64,000 bases of DNA, taken from Phoma sp. XZ068 (Eukaryota; Ascomycota; Dothideomycetes; Pleosporales; Didymellaceae). A program made the translations under genes and the position numbers. Under the pieces are notes generated by a model that was not told the DNA's origin, did no database searches, and saw only the letters and a list, made by a program, of their open reading frames with translations. Numbering within the stretch: position 1 is the first letter of the stretch; the number at the start of each line of letters is the position of its first letter. Location of the stretch: positions 806,001 through 870,000 of the forward strand of contig RBKR01000021.1 of NCBI GenBank assembly GCA_004835665.1. The letters run 5' to 3'. Below, piece after piece: positions 21,799 to 33,541 of this stretch.

Positions 21799-22922
21799 CT
21801 TGGTTGGGTAGTTGAGTGGTAGCAGTCAGGTTGGCCCGTGGATGCGGCGCAGGAAGGCGACATGTTGTGGAGGTGACTGTCTCTAGATTGCACGAAGTGA
21901 AAGTGAAAGTGCGAAGGCAAGTGAAACGTGACTTTATGTGGCAGAGCGACGATGTCTGTAAAGGTTGAAGCGTAGCCGCTTTGCATCGCTGCTTTATGCG
22001 TCGACTTGCAGCCATGCGGAACTGGCGAGACCGCCGCGATTCGTGTTGGGCCCGCGTCATATGATGTATTTGCACGGCGAATTTGCAATCCACAATCTTG
22101 CACCTGAAGAATGATTATGGTTCCAAGGCTGCTGCGGTGGAAATGACCAATTCTGCGGTACACGCGGGTTGTAATTGTGATGCCTGACCTTGTCGCGTTG
22201 TTACGGCCTGGCCTCTCTGTACCGGAATATGGCACCTGGGTTAAGAGTATTCACCGCTTCCTTAGACGCTGGGGTTTCATCCTTCCATTTTACGTTGTAG
22301 GAATGGTACAGCCCGTGTGACCGCATTTGCAAGTGTTCTCTACACGGCAAAATCGTGATCGATACCGAGCGATGCATTATCTCCCAGGTGTGATAAAGGT
22401 TGACCAGTCCCATCAACATATTGGGTTCTATTGTTACAGCAGCAATTAGTTGTGCGCATGCCTTGAAGGACATGGAGATGTTCATGGCTCACCCTGCTGA
22501 GAATGTGTCCTAGTGGATCCGGCACCTGCCATAATGTAAGCACTCCAATGTCAAGTTTAGCAGTGTCCAATTGTCTTGGAACTTTTCGACTTAATTTCGT
22601 CGAATTCTCTGAACCCTGTAGAATAATGAGGGAGGTGAATTGCAATGCGGTGATTACAAGCGCGTTTGACGCGTGTCAGAAAGAGACGGGCTAGGCTTGT
22701 CGTGTTTTTGAACACTCGGCTCTTGACTCTTCTGGAACGAGGTGACCGGGATTCAGGATTTAAAATGGTGGTTGAGTTTCGTAGAGAAACTGTCCGAGCA
22801 TTTCCTGCCAGGGTATTGGTCATGGACGGGCAACGGGTTGCGGACTTGGACAGCCTGTACCCAAGCTCTGGAAGTAAGACTCCGCGAATAGATGTAATGA
22901 TTTTCAAGCCGAGAGAGGCGGT
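21799..22922. other. Intergenic region, no gene recognised
   Basis: 1.1 kb between the RING gene start and the F-box-like gene stop. It contains the RING promoter. Short frames on both strands (longest about 116 codons at 22557-22907, minus) lack family resemblance and codon bias. Confidence 0.45.
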
Positions 22923-23738
22923 TTAATCAAGGGCCTTCATGAGCTCGAATGCGTCTTCGAATTCGGAGTGGTCCCACTCTTCTTCATCTGGTGCAAATCG
23001 CGAGCCGGCATACTCTTCCCTCGAAATACTCCCTGGCGGGGGTACAAGCTCCAGATGCAGGCAGTCGCGCAAGCGTTCATCTATAAGCGGACACCTCTTC
23101 AACATCCACTCGGCCGCAAGTTCAATTCGCCGTTCAGCAGTTTTGCCGCCTAGGTCGAAGATCGCAGGTCTCCAAGCTGTTGATTCTATTCCTGGCTGCA
23201 ACAGAACACTGAGGCTTTCGACATTCGCAAAGTGCAGAAGCAGCTTTCCTCCATTGTCGAGGACACTTGGCCAGAAGCGGTGTTTCCAGCCATGACTGAC
23301 GGCATCAAGGTCTTTGGTGCCGAAGATGCGGTGAGCTGCCTCAGTCGTGAATGTGACGTGGCGCACGAGCTTGCGGTAGACGGGTGCTGGAGTTGCTGTG
23401 CTAAGAAACAGTATGCGGAAAATGTTGTCGCCATAGAGAACAGGAGCAGCTTCAGCATGCAGCTGTCGACAAGTTTGTAATAAGCCCGTAGAGATTCGTT
23501 TGAATACGCTGAGGGGCTCTGCCGCACCGAGGGTTTTGTAGCGGACGATTTTGGATCTTAGCACACGCTCGGGTTGGTAAGGGTCCTTGGAGTAAATGAA
23601 TATTGCGCCAGTGACATGGAAAGTGTAGCCGTAGATAAGATCTCGTAGCTCCCGAGGAAGGTCCAGAAAGCTGAGTCGGGATGGATCCGCCTTGTGGGAC
23701 TTGCTCCACGCCGTGGAGGGCTCTGATTCTGCGCTCAT
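22923..23738 (-). CDS. F-box-like domain protein of unknown function
   Basis: A single-exon gene of 271 aa with an ATG start. Residues 22-40 read LSFLDLPRELRDLIYGY, the helix pattern of fungal F-box-like proteins (LP.ElR..IY). LLQTCRQLHAEAAPVLYG (about residue 87) is the second conserved element of this Pezizomycotina family (L...CrqiH.Ea..vLY..N.F). It has no WD40 or LRR repeats, and an acidic C-terminus (PDEEEWDHSEFEDAFELM). F-box proteins recruit substrates to SCF ubiquitin ligases, but binding of this subgroup to Skp1 is not established. It sits among polarity and RNA-regulation genes with no evident functional link. Confidence 0.7.
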   Translation of the reverse strand: MSAESEPSTAWSKSHKADPSRLSFLDLPRELRDLIYGYTFHVTGAIFIYSKDPYQPERVLRSKIVRYKTLGAAEPLSVFKRISTGLLQTCRQLHAEAAPVLYGDNIFRILFLSTATPAPVYRKLVRHVTFTTEAAHRIFGTKDLDAVSHGWKHRFWPSVLDNGGKLLLHFANVESLSVLLQPGIESTAWRPAIFDLGGKTAERRIELAAEWMLKRCPLIDERLRDCLHLELVPPPGSISREEYAGSRFAPDEEEWDHSEFEDAFELMKALD

Positions 23739-24718
23739 TCGAGCGTCTATCTGTGAGTTTGGCTTCGGAACAACACGGCCAGATGTAGAACTGTGGAAGG
23801 GGAAGAAAAAGGGTTGCGCAACGGAGGCCTGATCAATCTGGGGTCAATATTGTCTAACTACTTGTGGCTCGTAAGGCGGGAACGAATGACACTTCGGCTC
23901 CGCCTTCCTCCACTACGATCACCAGACAAGCATTCCATAACTGTCAAGTGTACATGCCCTCAACATCCACTCATTATCTATCAGACGTCCTTGCTATCTT
24001 TTAGTCATTAAAAAGATATGAAGCAAGCAAAAATTGCGCCAGTGAAAGCCCAAGAAGAGCAATCAGACAAAACCAGTCCCGCACTGTGCCATGCAGCTGA
24101 TCTGTGCCGGTCACACGACTTCTGGTGCTCGCGGACCCTGATCAGGTAAGTTTTGGAGGAGAGAGAAGCCGGCGACTGGCGAAGGCTTATATCCTCACGA
24201 TCGGAATAAGGCAGAAGGGTGCACGTGGGTGCACGTGAGTCTGACGCCTTAAGCTCTACACGTGCAACATGTTGCCTAGCTTCACGAGTGGAATATAGTG
24301 GAGCTAGGCACGGGTAGAAGTAGACAGACAGGCCTGGACCGAGGCCAGGGTCTGCAGTGGTCATTCGTAGCAACGGATACTATCTCCTCACCCTCAGTCC
24401 GGCCGCAATGTATTTTTTTCTCGTAGCATCCCAAGATCGTCACACTCTTCTTACAACAACTTGGTTTCCAAGATTGCACTGGCCTTCCAATGCCCATCAA
24501 TGCAACATCAGAGGGTACCCTGCCTCTGCATGTCTAGCAACATAATTTATGTCCGGGAGAACCAGTCTATTTGTGGCATCGCAGAATTGGTCAATGAAAT
24601 CCGCTCTGTCTCCGGTAAAGCCTCTATAAGGATGCGGGGAGGCGGGTGCCAAAGCACCTGCATAGCGCAGGGTCATTGGACGCCAATCGTATTGCCAGAG
24701 TCCCGTGATCGTCGGCTT
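23739..24718. other. Intergenic region upstream of the F-box-like gene
   Basis: 980 bp containing the F-box-like gene's promoter and the MKT1 3' flank. The notable element is a cluster of three CACGTG sites (listed separately). Nothing else is recognised. Confidence 0.45.
24222..24264. promoter_or_regulatory. Cluster of three CACGTG E-box motifs
   Basis: CACGTG occurs at 24222-24227, 24232-24237 and 24259-24264, the first two exactly 10 bp apart in a GTGCACGTGG repeat. This spacing puts both on one helical face. Fungal bHLH factors (Cbf1, Pho4, SREBP-like) bind this core. It lies about 480-520 bp upstream of the minus-strand start at 23738. Function is inferred. Confidence 0.4.
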
Positions 24719-27153
24719 CTAACGACGTTCGCGCAACCAGTCGTTTGTGTCAGTCCAGAGTGTTTTGTTTTGTTGAGATATGTTGGTCCCTGAGACCTTG
24801 ACGCCGGCATATACGGCATCCCACAAAGCGAATGCTGTACGGAGATCGTGGTCAAAGTCTATTGACTGGGGGAAGTAGCGAGTAGATACAGTCTCAATAA
24901 CTCGTGCTTTCGATTCGGCAGAAGTGGGGTCCGAGTCGTTTGTGAGTTCATCGAGGTATGATTTTACGCCGATACCAAGTGCGCAGTTGTTAGGAAGAAG
25001 GAACGGCAATCTATTTAGATGTTAGCACAGCATTAACGACAGGGAGAAACACAACATACTTCGTAACCAGCTTCGAAAGATCGGTCTTCCTTTCGCAGCA
25101 ACCGGTCAGGAACATATTTGCGCACGTAGCTTCGATGAGATCACGAAGGGCTTGGCGAACAAGATTCACGATCGATCCATATCCGAGCAGATGCTGGCTT
25201 AGGGGTCCGGTGAAGCCAATCGGCTTATGTTGTAGAGTGCCGAGTCCAGCGACACGCGAGATCAGCATGTTAGCATGTTGGTCTTTGGCTAAAATAGTGT
25301 CAGCCGCTGTAAAAGATGTTAAAAACCCTGCACTCACCATTACCACGCAAGGGTGCTCCGTTGTATGGAAACATGTTGATGTCACCGTTCAGGTCTTCAA
25401 GACGTAAAAGCTCTACAGCAAGTACGGCACTCTCTTCAAGCTCGGCATTGCCATCCAAGGAAGCGATGGTTTGAGCCAGCACAAAGCCCCATGTGGTCAG
25501 GTTGTGCTTAGCATCAACGTACTCACGCACGGCAAGGAAGCGCCATATTGAGTTGTACAGGATCTCGTCTGGGGTTGAAAGGAGCTATTTCAAGTCAATG
25601 TGGGTTCGTACGGTCCCAGGAGGCAGACTTACGTTATTGGTGTCCTTCTTCGCGACTGTCTTGGCGACGAACTCGTCACTTGTCAGGGCCAAGATGGCAG
25701 ATCCTAGCGGCCCACTCCCCTAATAAACAGTTAGCGCCAAGACAGCTAAGTATAGAATTGTACATACCTCATTGCTCGACACCACCTCCTTAAATGTAGC
25801 CTCCTTCACGTTCCACGTCTCAGCAATCGATTGATACTCGGGTAGGTCTCTCATGGAGATCTCTTTCTTCTGCGGCTTCCCTGTTGCAGCATCCGGGAAC
25901 CAACAAGTCAGGTCCAATCCCTTCACTCTGTACCAGTGGTGGAGAGGAGTCGAGAGCAAGTTGATTGCTGTCGTCCGTAGTGGAATAAGTTTGGAAGTGA
26001 CGAGCTTTTGGTACTCCGCTGAGTTGCCACCATCGATCGGGGGCTGTTCGTAAATCTCGCAGGATGTGCGCCATTGCAGAAGGCGCGAACTGATAATGCC
26101 TTTGGTTTGCAGGTAGTGAAGCTCATCTGAAAGTCGCTGCCCCAAGAACTGGTTGGCGTCGGCCGACATTTGGCTTGCGTTCAGGGGTTCGACCTTGCCC
26201 TCGGCAGTGATAATAGGGTGGTTCTTCACTGCCAATCGTGCCTTGCAATACCTGTCGACGTAGTTTCCAAACCGTGGGTCATCCTTGTTGGTAATCACAA
26301 CCGAATATCCGGTCCTGCCGCTGCTCATGATCATCTTGATTGCGCCATGTGGTTTGAGGAGCTCAGTTCTGTTGGGCGAGCTCAAGTTGGGCAAGGTTGG
26401 TAGGAACGGGGTTCCTGCAAGTAATAGCGCATCGACAAACATATCCTCGGTGACTCTTCCACTACCAGCGAATCTCTCCAGATCGGCAATGCACTTCGCT
26501 CGCTTCGTCCAGTTGAAGGTTTTGTCTTCCAAGTTCCACGATGTTACAACCTTATCGCATTCGAACAAGAGGACTTCGGAGGCGCCTGATATCGCATGGA
26601 CGAGGGTTTCCTTCTCAAGATATGCTAGCTGCGTAGCATTAGGAATCCATTCTGTTAAGCCTCATGTAAGCGTACGTACCTGAGCCCAGGCGCTGTAGGG
26701 CGCGATCTGGAAGTGAACCTTGCGCTCAATCAAGATTGCTTGCAGGTAACGGAAAAGATCCTCAGGTGTAACGTATGTTGACTCTCCGAACTTGGCGACA
26801 GAAGCCTCAGCCTGGTTGCTGTCGTACAGGTTCCACGCCATTGTATTCACCTGAGCCTCGCGCTGCTTCTGCTGGAAAGGGTCGTCTGGCTTTGTGATGT
26901 CCAGACCGCTGAAGACGAACCATGGCTCGATTTGTAGGCTCTCAAATGTGTTCAAGTCTTCTTCGATGTACTGCTTCATGCCAAGTGGCAGGCCGCCGAG
27001 GGCTGGTACGAGTGGTTCTCTGGCGCGAGGATGGCTAAGAATGCGGTGTTGGAGGTAGTGGGCGGCTTCGATTGCTACGCGGCAACCGCTCAGCTCCTGC
27101 AGCTCGCTGAGCTCGCCAATGTTGGCGTTCCATGCTTCAAAGTCGCGGATCAT
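24719..27153 (-). CDS. MKT1: MKT1-like post-transcriptional regulator (XPG/FEN nuclease-fold)
   Basis: Six exons: 26680-27153, 25768-26628, 25633-25719, 25338-25584, 25060-25288 and 24719-25010, 729 aa. All introns are 49-51 nt apart from 25585-25632 (48) and 25720-25767 (48), and each junction keeps frame. The N-terminal domain (about residues 1-160) is XPG-N-like (RVAIEAAHYLQHRI, EPWFVFSGLD). The XPG-I-like segment follows (YLEKETLVHAISGASEVLLF, EDMFVDALLLAGTPFLPTLP). The Mkt1-type central and C-terminal domains follow. Yeast Mkt1 acts with Pbp1 on HO and other mRNAs at polysomes and has no demonstrated nuclease activity. Several acidic catalytic positions of active FEN enzymes appear replaced here, as in the family. 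It is divergent from the oxygenase gene at 27624. Confidence 0.88.
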
Positions 27154-27623
27154 CGTGGCGGGCGCGTGCGCTGTTTGTTTGGGGTCGAAAGTGCGGTTTG
27201 AGGCAGCGACGGACGTAGTCTTCGAGGAGTCTATTGCTGCAAGATTGAGCCAGTATGTTTGAGAGTCCGGTCGCAGATATTCTCAGAGATGGTCCGCACG
27301 GTGACAATTGCGGGGTGTTGGTGGTCTGGTAATTTGGAGGTCCCAGCACGAGAGCTTCCAGCCCGGTTCTCTGATCCCTGTCGAGACACTTGCCCGCTTT
27401 CGTCTAGTGTTCAGGAACAGCCGCAACTACACGGGCGATAATTGAGACAAGTGTGAACTGAAGCTTACGGATTCTGGCAGTTTCAAGTGCAGGAATGCTC
27501 CTGAAACTACACGAGAAGGATACGTCAAGCCAATTGTTTGTCCCCATTTGGTGGCGACGTTACAATCAAGCGAACCCCTCCAAGCAAAGCACTCAGCATC
27601 AGACCCGTCCATCAACAACCAAC
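27154..27623. promoter_or_regulatory. Shared divergent promoter MKT1 / 2OG oxygenase
   Basis: 470 bp between opposite starts. It contains a probable 5' leader for each gene. No distinctive box is evident. Confidence 0.35.
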
Positions 27624-28754
27624 ATGTCTTATTCCGAGGCTGGAAACACAACGATACCAGTTATCGACATCTCTAATCCTAGTAAAGAAGTGGCTCGGAA
27701 AGTCCTGGAAGCTGCCTCCACACATGGCTTCCTCTTCATAAAGAACGATGGTCTGACCATCCCGCCAAAAGACATCGATGACATGTTCAAGCTTGTCAGT
27801 TTCCGAAACCCATCACTTTTTGATTCACACTCATGAAATCTAGTCCCAAGAGTTCTTCAGTTCGCCAGAAGACCAAAAGTCAGAATATGCAATTCACTCA
27901 GAAAAAGCTGGCGGCATCAACCGCGGCTGGGTAAAGATGGCCGGCGAGACTCTCGACCCAGAAGGGCAGAAAGTAAACTCCACGCCCACAAGCCATAATC
28001 AAACACCAAACTAACATCACCACAGCACGGCGACCCCAAGGAAGCATTCAACATCGGCCCTCCACAGCCAACCCTTCAACCCCTCCCCGCCCCCCTTTCC
28101 ACCTCCTCATCCCTAATCCTTCGCTTCCAAAACTCATGCCACACCCTCTGCACCTCCATCCTCTCCCTCCTCGGCACCGCCCTCGAAACACCCGACCCAA
28201 CCTACTTCACCTCACGCCACAACCAATCCCTCGGCCCCTCCGGCACAATCTTCAGAATGCTATACTACCCATCAACAACGCACGACGAAACCGCCCAAAG
28301 CATCCGCGCAGGCGCACACTCAGACTACGGCTCGCTCACCCTCCTATTCCGCCTCCCCGGCCAACCAGGCCTAGAACTGCTCTCCCTGGAATCCAAATCC
28401 TGGGTCCCCGTGCCAGTCAACCCGTCGCCCGCAACACTCGCGCATCCCCCGATCCTCGTCAATATAGGGGATTTGTTGAGTTTTTGGACGGGTGGGATGT
28501 TGAAGAGTACGGTGCATCGTGTGACGTTTAGTGGCGGCGAAGAGAGGTATAGTATGGCGTATTTCTGCCATCCGTTGGATGATGCGCGGTTGGAGAGGGT
28601 GGAGAGTAGGGTGTTAGCGGGGGGAGATGATGCAGTGGGGCGGGCTGAGCTGGATAGTCAGCGGAAGAGGTTGGGGTTGAGGGAGGGTGATGGGGAGGTG
28701 TTGACGGCGAAGGAGCATTTGGATCGGAGGTTGAAGGTTACTTATGGGCTTTGA
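27624..28754 (+). CDS. 2-oxoglutarate/Fe(II)-dependent dioxygenase (isopenicillin-N-synthase-like)
   Basis: Three exons: 27624-27794, 27844-27972 and 28026-28754, 342 aa. The first donor is GTCAGT, the second GTAAAC. The N-terminal DIOX_N segment has IPVIDISN and AASTHGFLFIKNDG. The C-terminal double-stranded beta-helix carries the iron ligands His198 and Asp200 (AHSDYGSLTLLF), His264 (STVHRV) and the 2-oxoglutarate anchor Arg274 with Ser276 (RYSMAYF). The catalytic set is complete, so activity is likely. The family hydroxylates or desaturates small molecules using O2 and 2-oxoglutarate, and fungal members appear both in primary metabolism and in secondary-metabolite clusters. The neighbours here are housekeeping genes, so no pathway can be assigned. 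Confidence 0.9.
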
Positions 28755-28933
28755 TGGAAAGCGGTTGGAAGAGAGCGGGAATGTTGGTGTCATTTTGATC
28801 ATGATGGTATCCTAACGCCGTTTGTATGTGGGGAATCTAGAGTACTCCGCGCTATGCTCATGCTCATTATACTTGAAATCCAAAGTCATGAACATCCACA
28901 CCTCGTATACGTTCTAATGCATTAACTCCAGCC

Positions 28934-31785
28934 TTAAAATCCAGGCCTTCTCTTTCTCCCTGCTCTGCTTGTCATCCCGCTTTCACTCGGGCCGTCCATC
29001 GCACCACCAATGGCTTTCACGGGCACACTTTTCTCCTTCAGTGTACCCCCCAGCTTCTTGATCATGGCTTCCCGTGCCTTGGCTGCGCCTGGACTGTCCC
29101 AGCCTAACTCTTGGCTGGGCTGGTACTCGTTAATCACGATCGTTTCGTCATCTTCGTCTTCGCCGTCCAGACCCAGATTACCTGAGCTGGGATCTCCTGT
29201 AGATCCAAGTGAGCGGGTAGATGTGGCACGGCCTAGTTGGCGGCGGCGACGGCGTTTCTCATCAGCTTGGTCTGCTGGAGTTGGCGCAGCCTTGCGGTTT
29301 GCGCGAAGTTTGGTCAGCATGTCAGAGTAGTCCTTTTCTTCCTCTGGTATATTTTCCGGGGGTTGAGGCTCGGGTGCCAGTGCCTGCGGCTCAGACGGAG
29401 CCGGTATCACAGAATCAGGTGATGGCTGTCGGGCAGTTTTCAGGGTGCGTGGCGCTGTTACAGCCCTAATCAAGGACTCAGCAGATGAGCTTCTCTGCCT
29501 CGCTTTTGGGTTGCCATTAGTGGCTGAACCTGTTGATGATGTTGACGGACGTCGCGGTGAGTTCGCATCGATATCTTGGAGTGGCATCGATGCATGACCA
29601 TCCAAGCCTCCGAAAGAATCATCCTCGTCAAACATCCGAGAGGTGCGAGCACTGTCTGCTGGTAAGGTGAGTGGGTCAGTCGTAGAAGCTGGAGTAGCGT
29701 CCGCTGAGGGAGCAAGATCAAGGGCCCGGGCTTTCTGAGGTCCTCGAGCACGAGAATGCTGTGGCTTCGTCACCATTTTTGGTGCGCCCGCCCTTTTCTG
29801 CGCCTCTTGAGGCCTAAGCTCGACTTTCGTGGTAGCAACTGTAGGGTTCTCAGAGAGCTGGGTCTTCGGTCTTGTCTTCTGCGGCTGGCGCGGTGCCAGT
29901 GTGTTGAGCAAATAGTTACTAAATGGCTGCAACGCACAGGTTCGCAAACACTCCCACAGCCATTCTGCGTGCACAGCTGGGATACGTCTATCCGTGGCAA
30001 ACTTGAGTTTTTGTGGGGCAGGTTTGCGACTATTACAGATGATGACTGAGGTTTGGGCGTGCAGTTGCTCGTCATAGTTCGCACCTGTCAAATTTGTCAG
30101 TCGCTGTCGAACAAATCTGAAGTCGAGGAACTTATTCCCGTACCCATAAGCGCAACGACTTTCGTCACATGCAGAAGCTCGATCCCGGAAAACCCAGTCG
30201 AGTTAACAGTGAGGCCGGAAAATCCTACAGACGTCAGCATTACCGAACTTCGGATTTGCACCGGGGCTAAAAGCTTACCACTGATGCTAAGCTTATCGAA
30301 AGGTCGACTCAAGACGTCGTTGGTGGGGTCGACTAGACGCTTCCCATACAAACAACGCTCAACCCACCAGTTAGTAACAAGGTTCGCTATGGTTCCGGCG
30401 CGTTCCGAAAACGTTCCAGACACAACATCCACTTCAGCATCATGCGGTATCACGAGATATCCACGGCTCAGTGCTTCTGAAGATTTTTCATCCAGATCAT
30501 TAATGCTTAGAACATAGGCGCCGTTCTTCTCTAGGTGGTCTTGCAGGATGTTGGTCTGGTGGAGACGTCAGCTAGGCAGAGCAACATCAATATTGCAACA
30601 TACCTTGTCCTGATCGAAGCCATGGGTGACGACGATGCGACCCTGAAAAATGCCTTCACCTTGGTCTAGTTCTGGTACCTCTGGGGGAGCTGCAGCAGCG
30701 GGCGTGGGTGCGTCATGGCGCTCAGGCTCAACCTGAGGAGCAGCTTCTTCGTTCTGAAGTGTTCCAGGCGAGGCTTCTTGTGGTTTAGTTCTCTTGAACA
30801 GATTGTCCTCTTTCCACTCATCTTCCTCACTCTTGCCTTGGTCGAAGCTTGGTGTAGTGATCTCAGCCCACAGGGCGTCGCCTTGTACTCCCAACTTGGT
30901 GCTTGCAGCACGACGCAGCTTCCTTCGATTGGGGTTTATAGGTTGAGGCTGTTCAGCCTCAAGCAGTCGCTTGCCAAGGGCCGGAGTAGGGTTCTCGATG
31001 CGGACCCATGCGTCCTTCCCGCGCTCTTCCGTCGGTAGTGTGGGGTTGTAGAGAGTTTCGTCCAGCACCATGCCTCTTTCAAGGCTCTGCTCGAACCACT
31101 CTAGCGAGACAATCTTCATTCGCCAGTTGAGTGCATGCTCGTACTTCTTCCCGGACGGCGCGGCGGCGATGAGGTGGGTAACGTTCTTGGTGAGATCGCC
31201 ATGATACTCAGCCCCGTTGTTGTCAACTGTCTCTTGAATATGCTTCCGCTGTTCCGCTGTGCCTCGTCAGCATACTGTCACCTGGCAGTCGTGTGCAGGG
31301 GTATCGAACGGTTGTCGAAGCCGGTGAGGCAGACTTTGAGTCCAAAGAAGGTGGGCAGACGGTACTGCTTCTCCAAGCCTGCCACATCCATGTCATCTTC
31401 GCCCTCGAGCCAGACGTTACGCAGCGCCTCCAGCCACAACGGCGACAAGACCTTGACGTCCTCTCGAAGCTTGGCGACATAGCGGTACTTTGCGCTGTCC
31501 GTGTTGCCGGCAACAAGGTGCGTTACGTCCGAGGTGAGGTCGAGCTTGATGGTCGCGCCCATCTGCGCGCCGATGGCCGACAGTTGTGCCTACCAGCCAT
31601 GATCAGTCGCGGTGTATTGTTTGGTGGAGGAACGTAATCCTACTCGCTGCTCATGCGGCAAGGCGGTGCAGCACAGGATGGCGCCCGCAAGGGGCAGCTG
31701 GCCGGTCCCTACACAGCGCGGTGAGTACATGTTCGGAGAATATTGCATGGCCCAACTCACCATAGTGGCCATCTGTCGCGTCCAT
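28934..31785 (-). CDS. DPB11: BRCT-repeat checkpoint/replication protein, Dpb11/Rad4(Cut5)/TopBP1-like
   Basis: Seven exons: 31761-31785, 31644-31708, 31310-31589, 30604-31256, 30279-30555, 30144-30224 and 28934-30084, 843 aa. Introns are 48-59 nt. The first exon is only 25 nt. BRCT1 runs from GTGQLPLAGAILCCTAL to LWLEALRNVW. BRCT2 starts at KVCLTGFDN and includes NNGAEYHGDLTKNVTHLIAA and LEWFEQSLERG. BRCT3 starts at GRIVVTHGFD with TNWWVERCLYG, and BRCT4 at GFSGIELLHVTKVVALMGG with AEWLWECLRTC. Four BRCTs plus a long basic, Ser/Thr-rich tail match Dpb11 and Rad4/Cut5, which bind CDK-phosphorylated Sld3/Sld2 to start replication and activate ATR-type kinase. The tail (about residues 470-843) ends RAGRKRRPGF, a possible nuclear signal. 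The third intron's acceptor is uncertain by 6 nt. Confidence 0.87.
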
Positions 31786-33541
31786 GTCGGTGATGCCACA
31801 GGCGGCGGTCGCGGTGTCGTGTGCTGCCCCGAGCGCCGAGAGCAAAGTCGCGTCGGCGTTGAGCTAAGCCTTGTGGACGCGTCGAGTCTGCGGGGTATCA
31901 CGTGCCCTACTGGCTCTCACAGCCCTGCCCACTTGTTTCCTCTCTGCCAGATGCGGGCAGATCTCGCTGCTCTTCCGCCGGCGATCCGGTGCGAAGCCAC
32001 GAAAAGTCTTCCCTGCCGATTATCCACCGCGGCGCGTGCCCCTCTTGATGACGACGCCTCACTGAGCTGTCCGTCAACGTGCGTCGATCTCGCTGCTTTT
32101 CTCCAGCATCTCCAGATCCAGAACCCCAAGCGCTGATCTTGACGTGTTTGGGTTGTGTTCGCCCTGTTGCGCATCCCAAACTGGGCTGTAACCTGCAAAA
32201 TGCTGGCACGGCCAACCTGCCAATCCTGCCAACCAAGATTGATGAAACATCGATTGGCCGCACCGGGCAGCATGCGCGTTGCAAGGCACGAGATGCTAAG
32301 AATCAAGAAACCTCGCCCTTCTGCATACAAATTGGCCTTCGCACTCGACTTGGCTGCTGCTGGTCCTATCTCATCGTTACTGTTCGTGACTGATCGCCTA
32401 GCCGAACCTAGTTGTGGTTCGTCGTAGGCTTTCTCAGCAGTGGCTCAGCGCGCGCATGCTTCCGAGGCACAGCATGGCGTCGTGTGCCGTTGACGCTCGA
32501 GTCCATTTGCGCTTAGAGCATCATACGAGGCTTGAAGGCCGCGACCTCTCCCCTGCCGAGCAAGCCGTGATAGGATCGCTAGGGTTCGCAGCAACGCCTG
32601 GCAACTTGAGCCCTGCAGCGCGTCAGTCTTGATCGAGTCTTGGTGGTCTGGCTGATGTCATAGACGTCCGAGCCCTCCGCAGTGACCAGTGCGCCATCCT
32701 TCAAATCTGTGCTTGAAGATTGACATGTGGGGATTAATGCCGACAATGCTCCATTGAAGCTTGTCTGAACTGCGTCAAGAGCGCACAATCTTGACGAATA
32801 TCTACTCGCCGACTCGCTGCGAGATTATTCACCGCAGATTGACTTTCAGTCACCTCCGTCAAACCTCCGCTGCTTGTGACCCCGCCGACAGTGCTCAAGT
32901 AGGCCCGCGTCATCTGCCCCCAGCGACCATACCGTTATTCCCTGCCCGGCGCCCAAATAAACGGCACGCCAATCATCCGCGCCCTGAATTTGTAAGGACT
33001 CTACCAGACCGCTGCCCATCCTTAACCTCAATCACCCCTGTGGTCCCTGGTATCTTCCGTTGTCGGTGTCCTGGCAGACTTCCTTCTGCCCATCCTCGAC
33101 GCGCCAACACATCTCTCCAGAACAGGGAATACCCGACACATCCGCCTCGTCGGCTTTCTTACCGCTCCACAAGACTTTGCTGGCTGCGCTTGCTGATCCC
33201 TTCTGAACACTTGCCATGCACGCAGATGCACAGTAATAAACTTTTTTGACGTGTAAGTCCCTGTCCCTGTCTCATTTCCCCTTCACCGCGTCCGGGCGCT
33301 TTGTTTCGCAACGCCTGAACCTGTGTGGTCCCTTCCCAAAGCGTTGACATGGGGCCTGGTTATGTTACCTTACCGGGTCTTCCTTTGTAACACGCTCATA
33401 ACTCTCCCGAGTTACACACACCCTTTCCGTGTCTTGATTCAGGCTTTTGCTTCTACATAAGCTTCTGTGTACCCTGCATGTCTCTGCAAGACACTGCCGA
33501 CAAGTCCCCCAGCAATTGGCGTCACTAACGCTGCCCTCGCC
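31786..33541. other. Long divergent intergenic region DPB11 / alpha-arrestin
   Basis: 1.76 kb with no supportable gene. The right part (32760-33540) is CT-rich and probably contains a long 5' leader of the arrestin gene, possibly with 5' UTR introns. Frames crossing it show no family. Confidence 0.45.
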
